Both the position numbers and the translations under genes were made by a program. The notes under the pieces were generated by a model. It was given only the letters and a program-made list of their open reading frames with translations, made no database searches and had not been told where the DNA came from. Of a DNA stretch of 64,000 nt, positions 16,410-24,847 are shown piece after piece. This DNA comes from Terrimonas_A sp051954695. Lineage in GTDB: Bacteria; Bacteroidota; Bacteroidia; Chitinophagales; Chitinophagaceae. Location of the stretch: contig JBQCHL010000028.1 of the NCBI GenBank assembly GCA_051954695.1, positions 124,001 to 188,000 on the forward strand. The letters run 5' to 3'. The stretch's first letter is position 1; the number at the start of each line of letters is the position of its first letter.

Positions 16410-16457
16410 CAAAACCGTCATATAATATATTATGACGTCAATAAATATTTTGAATAA

Positions 16458-17846
16458 TTAAGGCTGAGCCAAAGCAGCCCTTACCTGCTTTAAAAAGGCA
16501 TCGCTGTTTCCCAAAGGAGGTGAAGCGTTGAAGATATTTCCTTTTTTGTCGATTATGCATAAGGTAGGATAACCTTTCACCTGGTAATCGCGGATGATGG
16601 GATGCGAATCCTTAAGATCCTGGGTATACACATGGCGTCCCTTTATTTTAAACTGAGACAAGGCCTGAAGCCACTGACTGCGATCGTCGATAGATACGTT
16701 GAGAAAAACGACAGGTTCTCCTGCTAAAGAATCCTTCAATGGTGCAAACTGTTGAAACAATGAAATGCATGGCGCGCAATTACGGTACCAGAAATCCAGG
16801 ACAACCACCTGGCCGGCTAACTCAGAAAGACGAAAGATATTTCCTGAAGGATCGGTCAATGTAAATTCCGGCGCCTTCTCTCCTTTCCGGAAAAGATGTC
16901 CATAGCGGGCTGCCAGTTCTTGCAGATATGTAGCATAGAGACTGTCCATCGGAGGCAATTCTTTTTTTAGCCATTCTGTCAAAAAACCGGTATCACTAAG
17001 CGACATAAAATCGGTTTCTGCCAGCATGCATAAAATCCTTTCCCGCAATTTTGGTGTCGGCAGATAACGATCGTAAAATCCATATTTATCAGGGATATCA
17101 CCTGGTACTTTCCGGGCCAGTTGGAGCGACATGTATTCCTGGAGCAAAGCATAATATACATCGTTTAAATACTCCGGACTTTCATAAAGCAATTCATCAA
17201 ATTGCAGAAGCTGTATAAACTCACGCCGAAGGGAAGTGCTGAGGTTGCGCTGTTCTGATAAAGACAATAACGTTTCTCCGGGATATAATCTGGCTAATAA
17301 ACGCCGTTTTGCGTTATTAAAAACCGATCTGTAATATCCTTTTACCAGATTCTGTACTCGTGTGCTGGTATGACATTCGGTAACGCTATCAAGCAGTTTT
17401 GTTTCCAGTAAATTAATACTTCGCCAACATGACTCCAGGTTCTCCTTTGTCCCGCTTTCAGTAAGCTGTTTGATCCGCGCGGAAACGGGTTTGCGTATAT
17501 CAGGAAAATATTTTTCGGCTCCCTGGCCAGTAACCTGGAAAGAGCCAATAAAGTCATCAGCTTTATAAGAAATAGTCACATCGTCTCCTGGTTCCAGGAT
17601 AGCATAAATAAAATTTTTTCCATCACTGAAACGTACAACTGAAGGTCCTGTTGGTTGAACTTCCCATTGAGCTTTGTTTGCATGAAGCAATAATGTCTCT
17701 TTTTTGATTTGCCGCGTAGCTTCATCCATTATCCAAAAAATGTTCAGCGTATCAGAAGGTGCTCCTGAAATCATTAGCTTAATATCTGCTGCATAGAGTG
17801 GCCTGCTGAGTATTAATACAGCTACTGCAATGGAGATCTGTTTCAT
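16458..17846 (-). CDS. TlpA/ResA-like thiol-disulfide oxidoreductase
   Basis: A 462-residue exported protein; the start at 17846 gives the signal peptide MKQISIAVAVLILSRPLYAA. An N-terminal beta-rich domain (to about 120) and a helical middle (about 120-330) precede a C-terminal thioredoxin fold of the AhpC/TSA-TlpA type: KAPEFTLTDPSGNIFRLSEL, then VVLDFWYRNCAPC with the CxxC pair, and the cis-Pro motif GYPTLCIIDKKG. This architecture is common in Bacteroidota periplasmic reductases. It is the last gene of an operon with an ECF sigma factor, suggesting control by envelope or thiol stress. Confidence 0.85.
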   Translation of the reverse strand: MKQISIAVAVLILSRPLYAADIKLMISGAPSDTLNIFWIMDEATRQIKKETLLLHANKAQWEVQPTGPSVVRFSDGKNFIYAILEPGDDVTISYKADDFIGSFQVTGQGAEKYFPDIRKPVSARIKQLTESGTKENLESCWRSINLLETKLLDSVTECHTSTRVQNLVKGYYRSVFNNAKRRLLARLYPGETLLSLSEQRNLSTSLRREFIQLLQFDELLYESPEYLNDVYYALLQEYMSLQLARKVPGDIPDKYGFYDRYLPTPKLRERILCMLAETDFMSLSDTGFLTEWLKKELPPMDSLYATYLQELAARYGHLFRKGEKAPEFTLTDPSGNIFRLSELAGQVVVLDFWYRNCAPCISLFQQFAPLKDSLAGEPVVFLNVSIDDRSQWLQALSQFKIKGRHVYTQDLKDSHPIIRDYQVKGYPTLCIIDKKGNIFNASPPLGNSDAFLKQVRAALAQP

Positions 17847-17856
17847 TATATGTATT

Positions 17857-18342
17857 TTAATTTCGCTGCCGGCTACGGCGTTGGCCGCCATTATCGGGTT
17901 TTATCTGGGAAGGAGCAATAACTGAGTCCTTTGCTTTCCGCCGTATTCTTTTAGGTATAATATTAATGATGGTATCCCGTCCTGGGTTGTTGAGTTTTTT
18001 TGGTTGTGTGTGATCTTTCTTGAGATTACCGGTATCTGCAATTTGAATTCGATCTGTTGTGTCCCGAGGTATTATCATGGGATTGGATTGCACAGGTGCC
18101 ACAGGAGTGGGAGATAGAGGAAGTGATGGATTTCTTACCACGCTGATGACTACGCAGGTCAACAAAATTCCAAGAAGCGTAGTATAAACGACAGAACTGC
18201 TAAGTATCTGGCCAGTTGCGCTTTCACCCACACCAGCCTGTTTTAGCAATGAATGCATAGATTGCCAATGCTGTTCTATCCCCGAGATATCCGGAGCTGT
18301 CTGAGCTTCGTCTTGCTGTAATAGTGCTGTAATATCCTCCAT
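17857..18342 (-). CDS. Single-pass membrane protein, possible anti-sigma factor
   Basis: A 161-residue protein between the sigma factor (5-base gap) and the TlpA-like gene (10-base gap). The cytoplasmic N-terminus (about 60 residues: MEDITALLQQDE, then IEQHWQSMHSLLKQAG) is followed by one transmembrane helix (VVYTTLLGILLTCVVISVV) and a proline-rich, then strongly basic extracytoplasmic tail ending in RRSRQRN. Position and topology fit an anti-sigma factor, but the zinc-binding HxxxCxxC motif of the ZAS type is missing. The start at 18342 is used; upstream open frame to 18402 would overlap the sigma gene. Confidence 0.6.
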   Translation of the reverse strand: MEDITALLQQDEAQTAPDISGIEQHWQSMHSLLKQAGVGESATGQILSSSVVYTTLLGILLTCVVISVVRNPSLPLSPTPVAPVQSNPMIIPRDTTDRIQIADTGNLKKDHTQPKKLNNPGRDTIINIIPKRIRRKAKDSVIAPSQIKPDNGGQRRSRQRN

Positions 18343-18347
18343 CTTCT

Positions 18348-18869
18348 TTATTTTGTTTCTAACAGCCGGGCCAGGGCTTTCCTGGCCTGATTTATATGCC
18401 ATTTCGAAGTTCCTTCAGAAATACCCAGCAACCCCGCTATTTCGGTGTGCTTATATCCTTCGTACCAATAGAGCAAGCAAACCGTTCGGGTAGCAGGCGG
18501 TAGTAGCTGTAAAGTTTCCTTTACCTCCTTTACGGTAAGTTTTTCAAGAGCGCCTCCTGTAGCATGAAGCGGATTTTCTGTTGATGATATTGGTTCAAAT
18601 CTGACCTGCTGTTTGATATGATCCAATGCCGCATGTACTACGATCTTTTTCACCCATGGTAAAAAAGCTCCCTGCTCCTGGTACCGCTCAAGATTGCGAA
18701 AAACACGAAGCATGGCATTATTAAAAATAATTCCTGCACCATCCTGGTCTCCTCCATAGCGATAACAGATCCCGATCATAAGGGGATAAAGATGTTTATA
18801 CAACACCTCTTGTGCTCCCCGCTTTTTTGCCAGGCAGTCTTGGATCAGTATGACCGGATCTATCGTCAA
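18348..18869 (-). CDS. ECF-subfamily RNA polymerase sigma factor
   Basis: A 173-residue sigma-70 protein. Region 2 is visible as LYKHLYPLMIGICYRYGGDQDGAGIIFNNAMLRVF..FLPWVKKIVVHAALDHIK (in pieces) and region 4 as LQLLPPATRTVCLLYWYEGYKHTEIAGLLGISEGTSKWHINQARKAL (in pieces). It starts the three-gene operon with a possible anti-sigma factor and a TlpA-like oxidoreductase, so it probably directs its own operon among others. Confidence 0.9.
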   Translation of the reverse strand: MTIDPVILIQDCLAKKRGAQEVLYKHLYPLMIGICYRYGGDQDGAGIIFNNAMLRVFRNLERYQEQGAFLPWVKKIVVHAALDHIKQQVRFEPISSTENPLHATGGALEKLTVKEVKETLQLLPPATRTVCLLYWYEGYKHTEIAGLLGISEGTSKWHINQARKALARLLETK

Positions 18870-18990
18870 TATTTTATTGTCTTTTATAGAAACTGCTGAT
18901 TTCAGAAAAGGGTTGGGTAAAAATGAGTATTTCTCAAATTTAATTTTTCCCGGTTATCGATGTTTTATTGAAGATATAATAATCACATTG

Positions 18991-19011
18991 TTCCGGCGAA
19001 GTGTGCCGGAA
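18991..19011 (-). terminator. Small hairpin after the cytochrome gene
   Basis: A 7-bp stem, TTCCGGC (18991-18997) with GCCGGAA (19005-19011), about 50 bases past the end of the minus-strand cytochrome gene, followed on that strand by AT-rich sequence without a clean T-run. A weak terminator candidate. Confidence 0.35.
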
Positions 19012-19059
19012 TGAGGGCAGATGGTGTGGTGGAAATAAGAGGAGGGGGCTTACATTATG

Positions 19060-20040
19060 TTACTGCTTCACAAACCTGGTAACATTATTTTTTATCTTAT
19101 CTACTGTTCTTAAATAACTAAAAATGGCCGACAGGTCCGAACTATCCATGCCTGTATACATAAACCAGGGCATTGGTGTATTAAAATCATTCGATCCCAG
19201 CTTTTGCGGATGATAACTTGAATCAGAAAACCGTTTAAATTTCTGAACGAAAAGTTCGCTTGACCAGCTTCCGATACCGGTTTCAACATCTGCCGTGATA
19301 TTAGGAGTTGTTACGATCATCCCATTTGGGAAATTAAATGAACGTCCACCACCAAATTCAGTACCTGTAATCGGATCGGCCTGTTTATCAACCTGGCTGT
19401 GGCAATCCACGCACTTGGCCATGGTTACGAGATACTTTCCATAAGCCACAGCGTCAGTTTTTGCAGGCTTAGGAGATAAGGAAGCTTTTGTTGGGATGGT
19501 GTTTACTATAAAGCTTACCGGGAAATCAAGTGTTCTTTCGGGCACATTGTTCGCGATAGCAGGAAGGGAGCGCAGGTAAGCTATAATACTATAAATGTCT
19601 TCCTGGTCCATTTTTCCATAACTTAAATATCCCATCAAGGGAAAAAGCGCTTTATCATGTTTATTTTGCCCTGTAGTGATGGCCCTGAAAATTTCGCCAT
19701 CAGTCCAACTGGAAAGTGCATAAGGCGTGATATTGGGTGAATACAGAGTGCCGGGGAATTGCATTTCCTTTCCGAATCTTTCGCCTCCGGCTCCAAATGT
19801 ACCTTCTTTAATAGGGCCACCATACATTGTCCAGTCACGCTGGCTGTGGCAATCCATACAGGCTGCTACATGGTTGGCCAGGTATTTACCTCTTTCTACA
19901 CGCTCTGGAGTGGCTTCAATCTTAATATCAGGAGCATCACCGACATTAGGTAATGCTTTTTTCACGTAAGCCATAACGGCTGCAATGCCAACAACAACTA
20001 CCATCACTAAAATAAAGAGTACTTTAAAGATCTTTTTCAC
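19060..20040 (-). CDS. Membrane-anchored diheme c-type cytochrome
   Basis: A 326-residue protein with an N-terminal transmembrane anchor (VLFILVMVVVVGIAAVMAYV) and two cytochrome c domains, each with a haem site: CMDCH in the first and CVDCH in the second. Each domain has a likely methionine ligand region (FPLMGYLSYGKMDQEDIYSIIAYLRSL and MPWFMYTGMDSSDLSAIFSYLRTV, in pieces). Similar proteins pass electrons from periplasmic dehydrogenases to the respiratory chain. It lies about 70 bases downstream of a PepSY-like gene and close to the Gfo/Idh-DUF1080 operon, but no direct link is shown. Confidence 0.88.
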   Translation of the reverse strand: MKKIFKVLFILVMVVVVGIAAVMAYVKKALPNVGDAPDIKIEATPERVERGKYLANHVAACMDCHSQRDWTMYGGPIKEGTFGAGGERFGKEMQFPGTLYSPNITPYALSSWTDGEIFRAITTGQNKHDKALFPLMGYLSYGKMDQEDIYSIIAYLRSLPAIANNVPERTLDFPVSFIVNTIPTKASLSPKPAKTDAVAYGKYLVTMAKCVDCHSQVDKQADPITGTEFGGGRSFNFPNGMIVTTPNITADVETGIGSWSSELFVQKFKRFSDSSYHPQKLGSNDFNTPMPWFMYTGMDSSDLSAIFSYLRTVDKIKNNVTRFVKQ

Positions 20041-20111
20041 CGTTTTTTATTTTTCTATTATTAAGCCAGTCTCGTCATCGTTTTGCGGAATGGGCAGGTT
20101 GCAGTCCTTTG

Positions 20112-20636
20112 TTATTTTTTTACAGTTTTAATTTCTTCCACTCCCTCTACCGTGTACTTAAGCGTAATGAATTCTGAGGCATTTTCCATTATTGCCTGGT
20201 AAGCTGTTTGGCCGTATGCCTGTATTTCAGTAGCCCGAAACAGGCGGTAAGCAGCATAATCTTTTTGAATTTCTTTGCTGAAAGCTTCAGGCAAATTTTC
20301 CATACGGCACTCAGTGATCGCATAGCTCATTTTTCCTTTTGAAGAAAAGCAGGCGGTGGCTTTCCGGCCATTATTTAAAAAGGATACAAAATGGTACGAG
20401 TCTTTCTCGTACCATTTGGGTTCTGTTGCCTTTGGAAATAAGATGGAAAAGGAGGTGGCTATTGTTGGGCTTACGGCGGCAATATTTTCTGTGCTAATTT
20501 CTTTTTTGATGATCGTTACTATGGCATCGGGGTCTTTTTCAGCATTTCCTGCGTACATACCTTGTCCAAAAGACAGGATTGAAACGCCCAGAGTAAGGAA
20601 TAAAGTGGTGGCTAAGGTTTTGGTGCACTGTTTCAT
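20112..20636 (-). CDS. Secreted protein, PepSY-like
   Basis: A 174-residue protein with a signal peptide (MKQCTKTLATTLFLTLGVSILSFG). The mature part fits the small beta-lactamase-inhibitor-like/PepSY-like fold common in Bacteroidota: SFSILFPKATEPKWYEKDSYHFVSFLNNGRKATACFSSKGKMSYAIT (in pieces), a helical link, then a second copy of the same fold beginning KEIQKDYAAYRLFRATEI and ending ITLKYTVEGVEEIK. The precise function is unknown. Same direction as the cytochrome gene and about 70 bases from it. Confidence 0.6.
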   Translation of the reverse strand: MKQCTKTLATTLFLTLGVSILSFGQGMYAGNAEKDPDAIVTIIKKEISTENIAAVSPTIATSFSILFPKATEPKWYEKDSYHFVSFLNNGRKATACFSSKGKMSYAITECRMENLPEAFSKEIQKDYAAYRLFRATEIQAYGQTAYQAIMENASEFITLKYTVEGVEEIKTVKK

Positions 20637-20679
20637 TTTAATACGATTAGATTATTATGAATCAATTGTAGTTACAGCA

Positions 20680-20708
20680 TAAAAATACCCTTCCACCCAG
20701 CCGGAAGG
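20680..20708 (-). terminator. Terminator of the hybrid histidine kinase gene
   Basis: On the minus strand, a CCTTCC/GGAAGG stem (20689-20694 with 20703-20708 on the plus strand) is followed by GTATTTTTAT. It lies 35 bases past the stop of the kinase gene. An outer 10-bp inverted repeat, TGAATCAATT (20658-20667) with AATTGATTCA (20716-20725), encloses it. Confidence 0.6.
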
Positions 20709-20743
20709 CTATAAGAATTGATTCAAAAGCTGTCAGTTTTGGA

Positions 20744-23700
20744 TCATTTGTGCTTTGAAACCCAGTCTGTTGGAGATAATCCGTATTGCTCCTTGAAGCA
20801 TTGGCTGAAATAAGAGGGGCTGCTGAACCCGGTTTGGTAGGCGGCAGACGCTATATCCAAACCGGCTGCTATCAGTCCGGAAGCTTTCTGTAATCTGTAT
20901 TGACGGATCAGATCGTTGGTAGAAATATTGAGCAGTGATTTTAACTTACGGTTGAGAGTGCTCCGGCTCATGGCCATAACCTTACACAAATAATCCACAC
21001 CAAGTTCAGCATCGTCCAGTTTTGCATTTATCTCTTCATATAACTGGACCAGGAAGGGGTCAGTAACTTCAGGTAATGGATCAGCCGGCTTTAAACGTGA
21101 AAGTTGTGATTGCAGCCATTCCCTTTGGCTCTGTTGCAGCCGGTACAGATTAGCAGTACGCAGCTCCAGTTCAGGCAAATTGAAGGGTTTGGTGAGATAA
21201 TCATCTGCACCGGTACCCAATCCCTTAAGCCGCGCATCATGCGCTGCTTTGGAAGTGAGTAAAATGAATCCTACGTGGGAAGTGCGGCTGTCTGTTTTGC
21301 ACATTTTACATAAATCGAACCCATCCCGTCCTGGCATCATTACATCACTAATGACCAGGTCGGGCAATTCCTGTAAAATGATTTCCCAGGCTTTTGATCC
21401 ATCCGAGGCTTCCAGCACGCGGTACTGTTTGCAAAGTGTTTCTATTAAAAATGCACGCAATTCATCATTGTCCTCTGCAACCAGCAATAAAGGAGCGTCC
21501 GCCTGAGCAACCTGATCCGTTTGTGTTGGTGAATTGCCTGTTTCAGTAAGTGGCCTGGCTTGCGGCTTTTCCACTTTTTTCATTGGAACAGTAACTGTGA
21601 AACAGGTGTAACCACCGGGAAGGCTATCTACTTCAACGCTTCCATCCATTAATGCGGTCAATTCTTTTACCAGCGAGAGACCGATACCGGTGCCGCCATA
21701 ATTTCGTATGGTCGAGTCATCTACCTGGTAAAAGCGGGTGAATATTTTTTCGTGCAGTTCTTTTGGTATGCCGGGGCCATTGTCGGTTACATCTAACCGG
21801 ATCTCGCCTTCTGTTGTTGAAGAAAGCGTTACAGCAACGACTCCATTTTCGGGAGTGAATTTTAATGCATTACTTACAAGGTTGGTAATGATCTTCTCCC
21901 ATTTTTCTTCATCAAACAGGTAATAGTCTGCTACCTTATCTGCTGTAAAACTGAGGGTGATATTTTTGTCCTGCGCCGTTACTTCAAAAGTGCTCACACA
22001 ATCGGAAGTAAAAACATCAATTTCGCCTGCTGTTGTTTTTAACCTGAGTTGTCCATGGTCGAGTTTAGAAAAATCAAGAAATTCATTAACAAGCCGCAAC
22101 AACTGTTTTGAATTTCTTTGGGCCGTTTTTATGTTGCGCATGGCCGCAGTAGAAAGTGAAGGTTCCCCGGCCAGTTTTTCAAGTGGCGTAATGATAAGGG
22201 TTAATGGTGTTCTGAACTCATGCGTGATATTGCTGAAAAACCGGTCTTTTAATTCATCAACTTCCTTTAAGCGAAGTGCTTCCCTTCTTTCAAATATCAG
22301 GTTTTGCTGTATCCTTAGTCTTCTTTCCCTGAATAAAAAATACCAACGGATCAATGCCAGAATGATCAATGAGTAAATAAGCCATGCCCACCAGGTGCGC
22401 CAAAAAGGAGGTCTGATATTCACTTTTATCGATGTAATGGCATTGCTCCATAAGCCATTATCGTCAGTAGCATTTATTTTGAAAGTGTAGTTGCCTGGCG
22501 ACAGGGCCGAGTAGAATGCTATATTGGAATAACCATTTTCTATCCAACCTTTATCGACACCTTCCAACTGGTACCGGTATTTTATTTTTTGCGGCTGGTT
22601 GTACATGAGTGCTGCAAACTCAAAACGCAAATAGTTTTTATCATAAGGCAGATCAATAACAGATAAGGTGCTCAGGGATTGTTTGATGAAGCTATTGGGC
22701 CGGTTAATATCCTGCGGCTCGTTGTTGATTAATAAACCGGTCAACAGTACCGGCACCCGTTCTGTTTTATTTGGCAGTTCAAAATCGGCAGGATCAAAAA
22801 TGCAATAGCCATCCAGCCCGCCAAACAGAAGCCGCCCATCAGGTAATGTAAATTTATGTGCCCTGTTAAACTCATTTCCCGGCAGGCCATCCGTTTTTTC
22901 AAACGCAATTATGCGATCAGTTTTAGGGTCAAGCCTGAAGATGCCTTTATTGGTACTGCACCAGATCTTGCCAGTCTTGTCGGGCAAAATGCAATAAATA
23001 GTATTATTGGGTAACCCGTCATCCATGGTGTAAGCGCGTTGCAATCCTTTTTGCGCATCCCATAACAGCAAACCACCACCGCGTGAACCGATCCAGAATT
23101 TGTTTTTATCGGTAGGGTCTGCACAAATCTCCGTAAGGGCTTTGGGTACATCATTAGTTCCTACCCGCCCTGCATATTTAGCAACCAGCTTTTTTCCATC
23201 AAACTGGAACAATCCATTTGTAAGAGTGGTCATCCAGATATAGCCGCCAATATACCTTGCGTCGGCAAGTTCTACCGCTGTAAAGTTTGCGGAGTCGGGT
23301 TGCAGTTTTTTCGGAACGGCATCCGGATTGCTCCAGGTATACCATACAGATTCTGACTGATCAAATGCCCAGATCTCATCTCCGGGCATTGCAACAACTG
23401 CAGTAAAGATCTTTTTATCTGGTACATGCGTAAACCGGCGGAAACCTGGTTTTGTAAATTGAAAAACTCCGTCCCGTTCATACCAGTTATTACAGGAATA
23501 AAGATTGCCCTTATCATCCCAGGCTTGCCGGAAATAATAGCCGGCATCGGGATCCTTCCATCCAAAAGGCAAGTTTGTTTTGTTGCTACCAAGCAGCCCG
23601 GTTATTTCTTCTATAAAATTGCCATCATTTTTATACGACTCAAAATGGAGTGCCTGAAGGTCTATTTTAAGTACGCCCTGTGCATTTACGCTCACCCATA

Positions 23701-24736
23701 ATACACCTGATCTGTCTATAAAAAATGCACTGATACGTGCAGGTGGGCCGCTGTTTTCCCAAAGCACTTCCAATGATCCTTTATCTGTAAGGCGGTATAT
23801 ACGTCCATAATATTCAAAATAAACATGGCCTTCGGGATCTAACTGCAAACCGGTTTCGCCCTGTATAGCGTGCGGGACAGGTGTAGGTAATACAATGGCG
23901 GTGCTTGTTTTTTTGTTGACGTCCAGCAATGTCAGCGTGTTCTTCTCTAATGTGGCCAACCGGTTGTTGGAATAGCTTATAATGGAAAATTTTTCTCCGA
24001 ATACATTCCAATCAGGGTTGGGTGGTTGCTGATCTATATGTGTGTCAAAAACTGACCATTCAAATTTCGTCCGCGAGGTATCACTTACATGCACCCCATT
24101 TTTACTTATGATATATATTTTCCCATCGGGCGATTGTGTAATGGCACATACAGTATCAGTCTGCAACATTCCATTGGAAGTGTTTGCATAATGAACATTG
24201 CCTGTAATACCATCCAACCAGCCCATGCCTTTGTTACCATTTACTGTAAAAAACCAATTGCTGGTGCTGAAGCCGAAACGGTAAGATTGCCATCGGATGC
24301 CGGGTATTTCAGCAAGCCGGGCGCGGATATTGTTGCGGGTTACCTTAAAAGTTCTGAGATTGAACTCATCTGCCTGTGTGGCACTGTAATAAATGGTAAC
24401 AATATTGTTGACCTGCTTGCCCAATCCGTTCAGTGTATTGGCCGCCAGGCTCGAACTATCTTTAGGATTATACCGGAATGTTCTGAATCCCCTGCCATCA
24501 TAGCGGCAAAACCCATCCAGTGTACTTAACCATATAAATCCATCATCATCCTGTATAATGCCTGAAATATAACTTTGAGGAAGTCCATCTTCTACGCCAA
24601 AATGTTGTTGATTGGTAAAAATGCGTTGTTGCCCGGAAGCAGCCTGTGGTACTACGAATAAACCAGCTATAAGGAATGACCTTATACCTCTGGTAAAAGA
24701 AAGTAAATAAGCAGTCTTAGTGGTCAACCTCGGCAT
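20744..24736 (-). CDS. Hybrid two-component system sensor/regulator (HTCS)
   Basis: A 1330-residue one-protein signalling system. In order: signal/anchor, a periplasmic double beta-propeller of Reg_prop repeats (FIWLSTLDGFCRYDGRGF, LWVSVNAQGVLKIDL and others), a Y_Y_Y domain, a transmembrane helix (WWAWLIYSLIILALIRWYF), HisKA with FFSNITHEFRTPLTLI, HATPase_c (NLVSNALKFTPENG, DNGPGIP, GTGIGLSLVKEL), a receiver (DLVISDVMMPGRDGF, LTSK, KPF) and an AraC-type HTH (AYQTGFSSPSYFSQCFKEQYG). The ATG at 24736 is preferred to the one at 24796. HTCS proteins sense oligosaccharides in the periplasm and switch on the adjacent polysaccharide locus, here the array from 27991. Confidence 0.93.
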   Translation of the reverse strand: MPRLTTKTAYLLSFTRGIRSFLIAGLFVVPQAASGQQRIFTNQQHFGVEDGLPQSYISGIIQDDDGFIWLSTLDGFCRYDGRGFRTFRYNPKDSSSLAANTLNGLGKQVNNIVTIYYSATQADEFNLRTFKVTRNNIRARLAEIPGIRWQSYRFGFSTSNWFFTVNGNKGMGWLDGITGNVHYANTSNGMLQTDTVCAITQSPDGKIYIISKNGVHVSDTSRTKFEWSVFDTHIDQQPPNPDWNVFGEKFSIISYSNNRLATLEKNTLTLLDVNKKTSTAIVLPTPVPHAIQGETGLQLDPEGHVYFEYYGRIYRLTDKGSLEVLWENSGPPARISAFFIDRSGVLWVSVNAQGVLKIDLQALHFESYKNDGNFIEEITGLLGSNKTNLPFGWKDPDAGYYFRQAWDDKGNLYSCNNWYERDGVFQFTKPGFRRFTHVPDKKIFTAVVAMPGDEIWAFDQSESVWYTWSNPDAVPKKLQPDSANFTAVELADARYIGGYIWMTTLTNGLFQFDGKKLVAKYAGRVGTNDVPKALTEICADPTDKNKFWIGSRGGGLLLWDAQKGLQRAYTMDDGLPNNTIYCILPDKTGKIWCSTNKGIFRLDPKTDRIIAFEKTDGLPGNEFNRAHKFTLPDGRLLFGGLDGYCIFDPADFELPNKTERVPVLLTGLLINNEPQDINRPNSFIKQSLSTLSVIDLPYDKNYLRFEFAALMYNQPQKIKYRYQLEGVDKGWIENGYSNIAFYSALSPGNYTFKINATDDNGLWSNAITSIKVNIRPPFWRTWWAWLIYSLIILALIRWYFLFRERRLRIQQNLIFERREALRLKEVDELKDRFFSNITHEFRTPLTLIITPLEKLAGEPSLSTAAMRNIKTAQRNSKQLLRLVNEFLDFSKLDHGQLRLKTTAGEIDVFTSDCVSTFEVTAQDKNITLSFTADKVADYYLFDEEKWEKIITNLVSNALKFTPENGVVAVTLSSTTEGEIRLDVTDNGPGIPKELHEKIFTRFYQVDDSTIRNYGGTGIGLSLVKELTALMDGSVEVDSLPGGYTCFTVTVPMKKVEKPQARPLTETGNSPTQTDQVAQADAPLLLVAEDNDELRAFLIETLCKQYRVLEASDGSKAWEIILQELPDLVISDVMMPGRDGFDLCKMCKTDSRTSHVGFILLTSKAAHDARLKGLGTGADDYLTKPFNLPELELRTANLYRLQQSQREWLQSQLSRLKPADPLPEVTDPFLVQLYEEINAKLDDAELGVDYLCKVMAMSRSTLNRKLKSLLNISTNDLIRQYRLQKASGLIAAGLDIASAAYQTGFSSPSYFSQCFKEQYGLSPTDWVSKHK

Positions 24737-24847
24737 TGTTAGGATGGTAAAAGCAAAGCAGTTTGCGGCAGTTGTATCACTAATAAAGATATACAATTGT
24801 CATCATTAACCCTTGCTCCAGGTACAGTTTTATGCTTTGGATAATTA

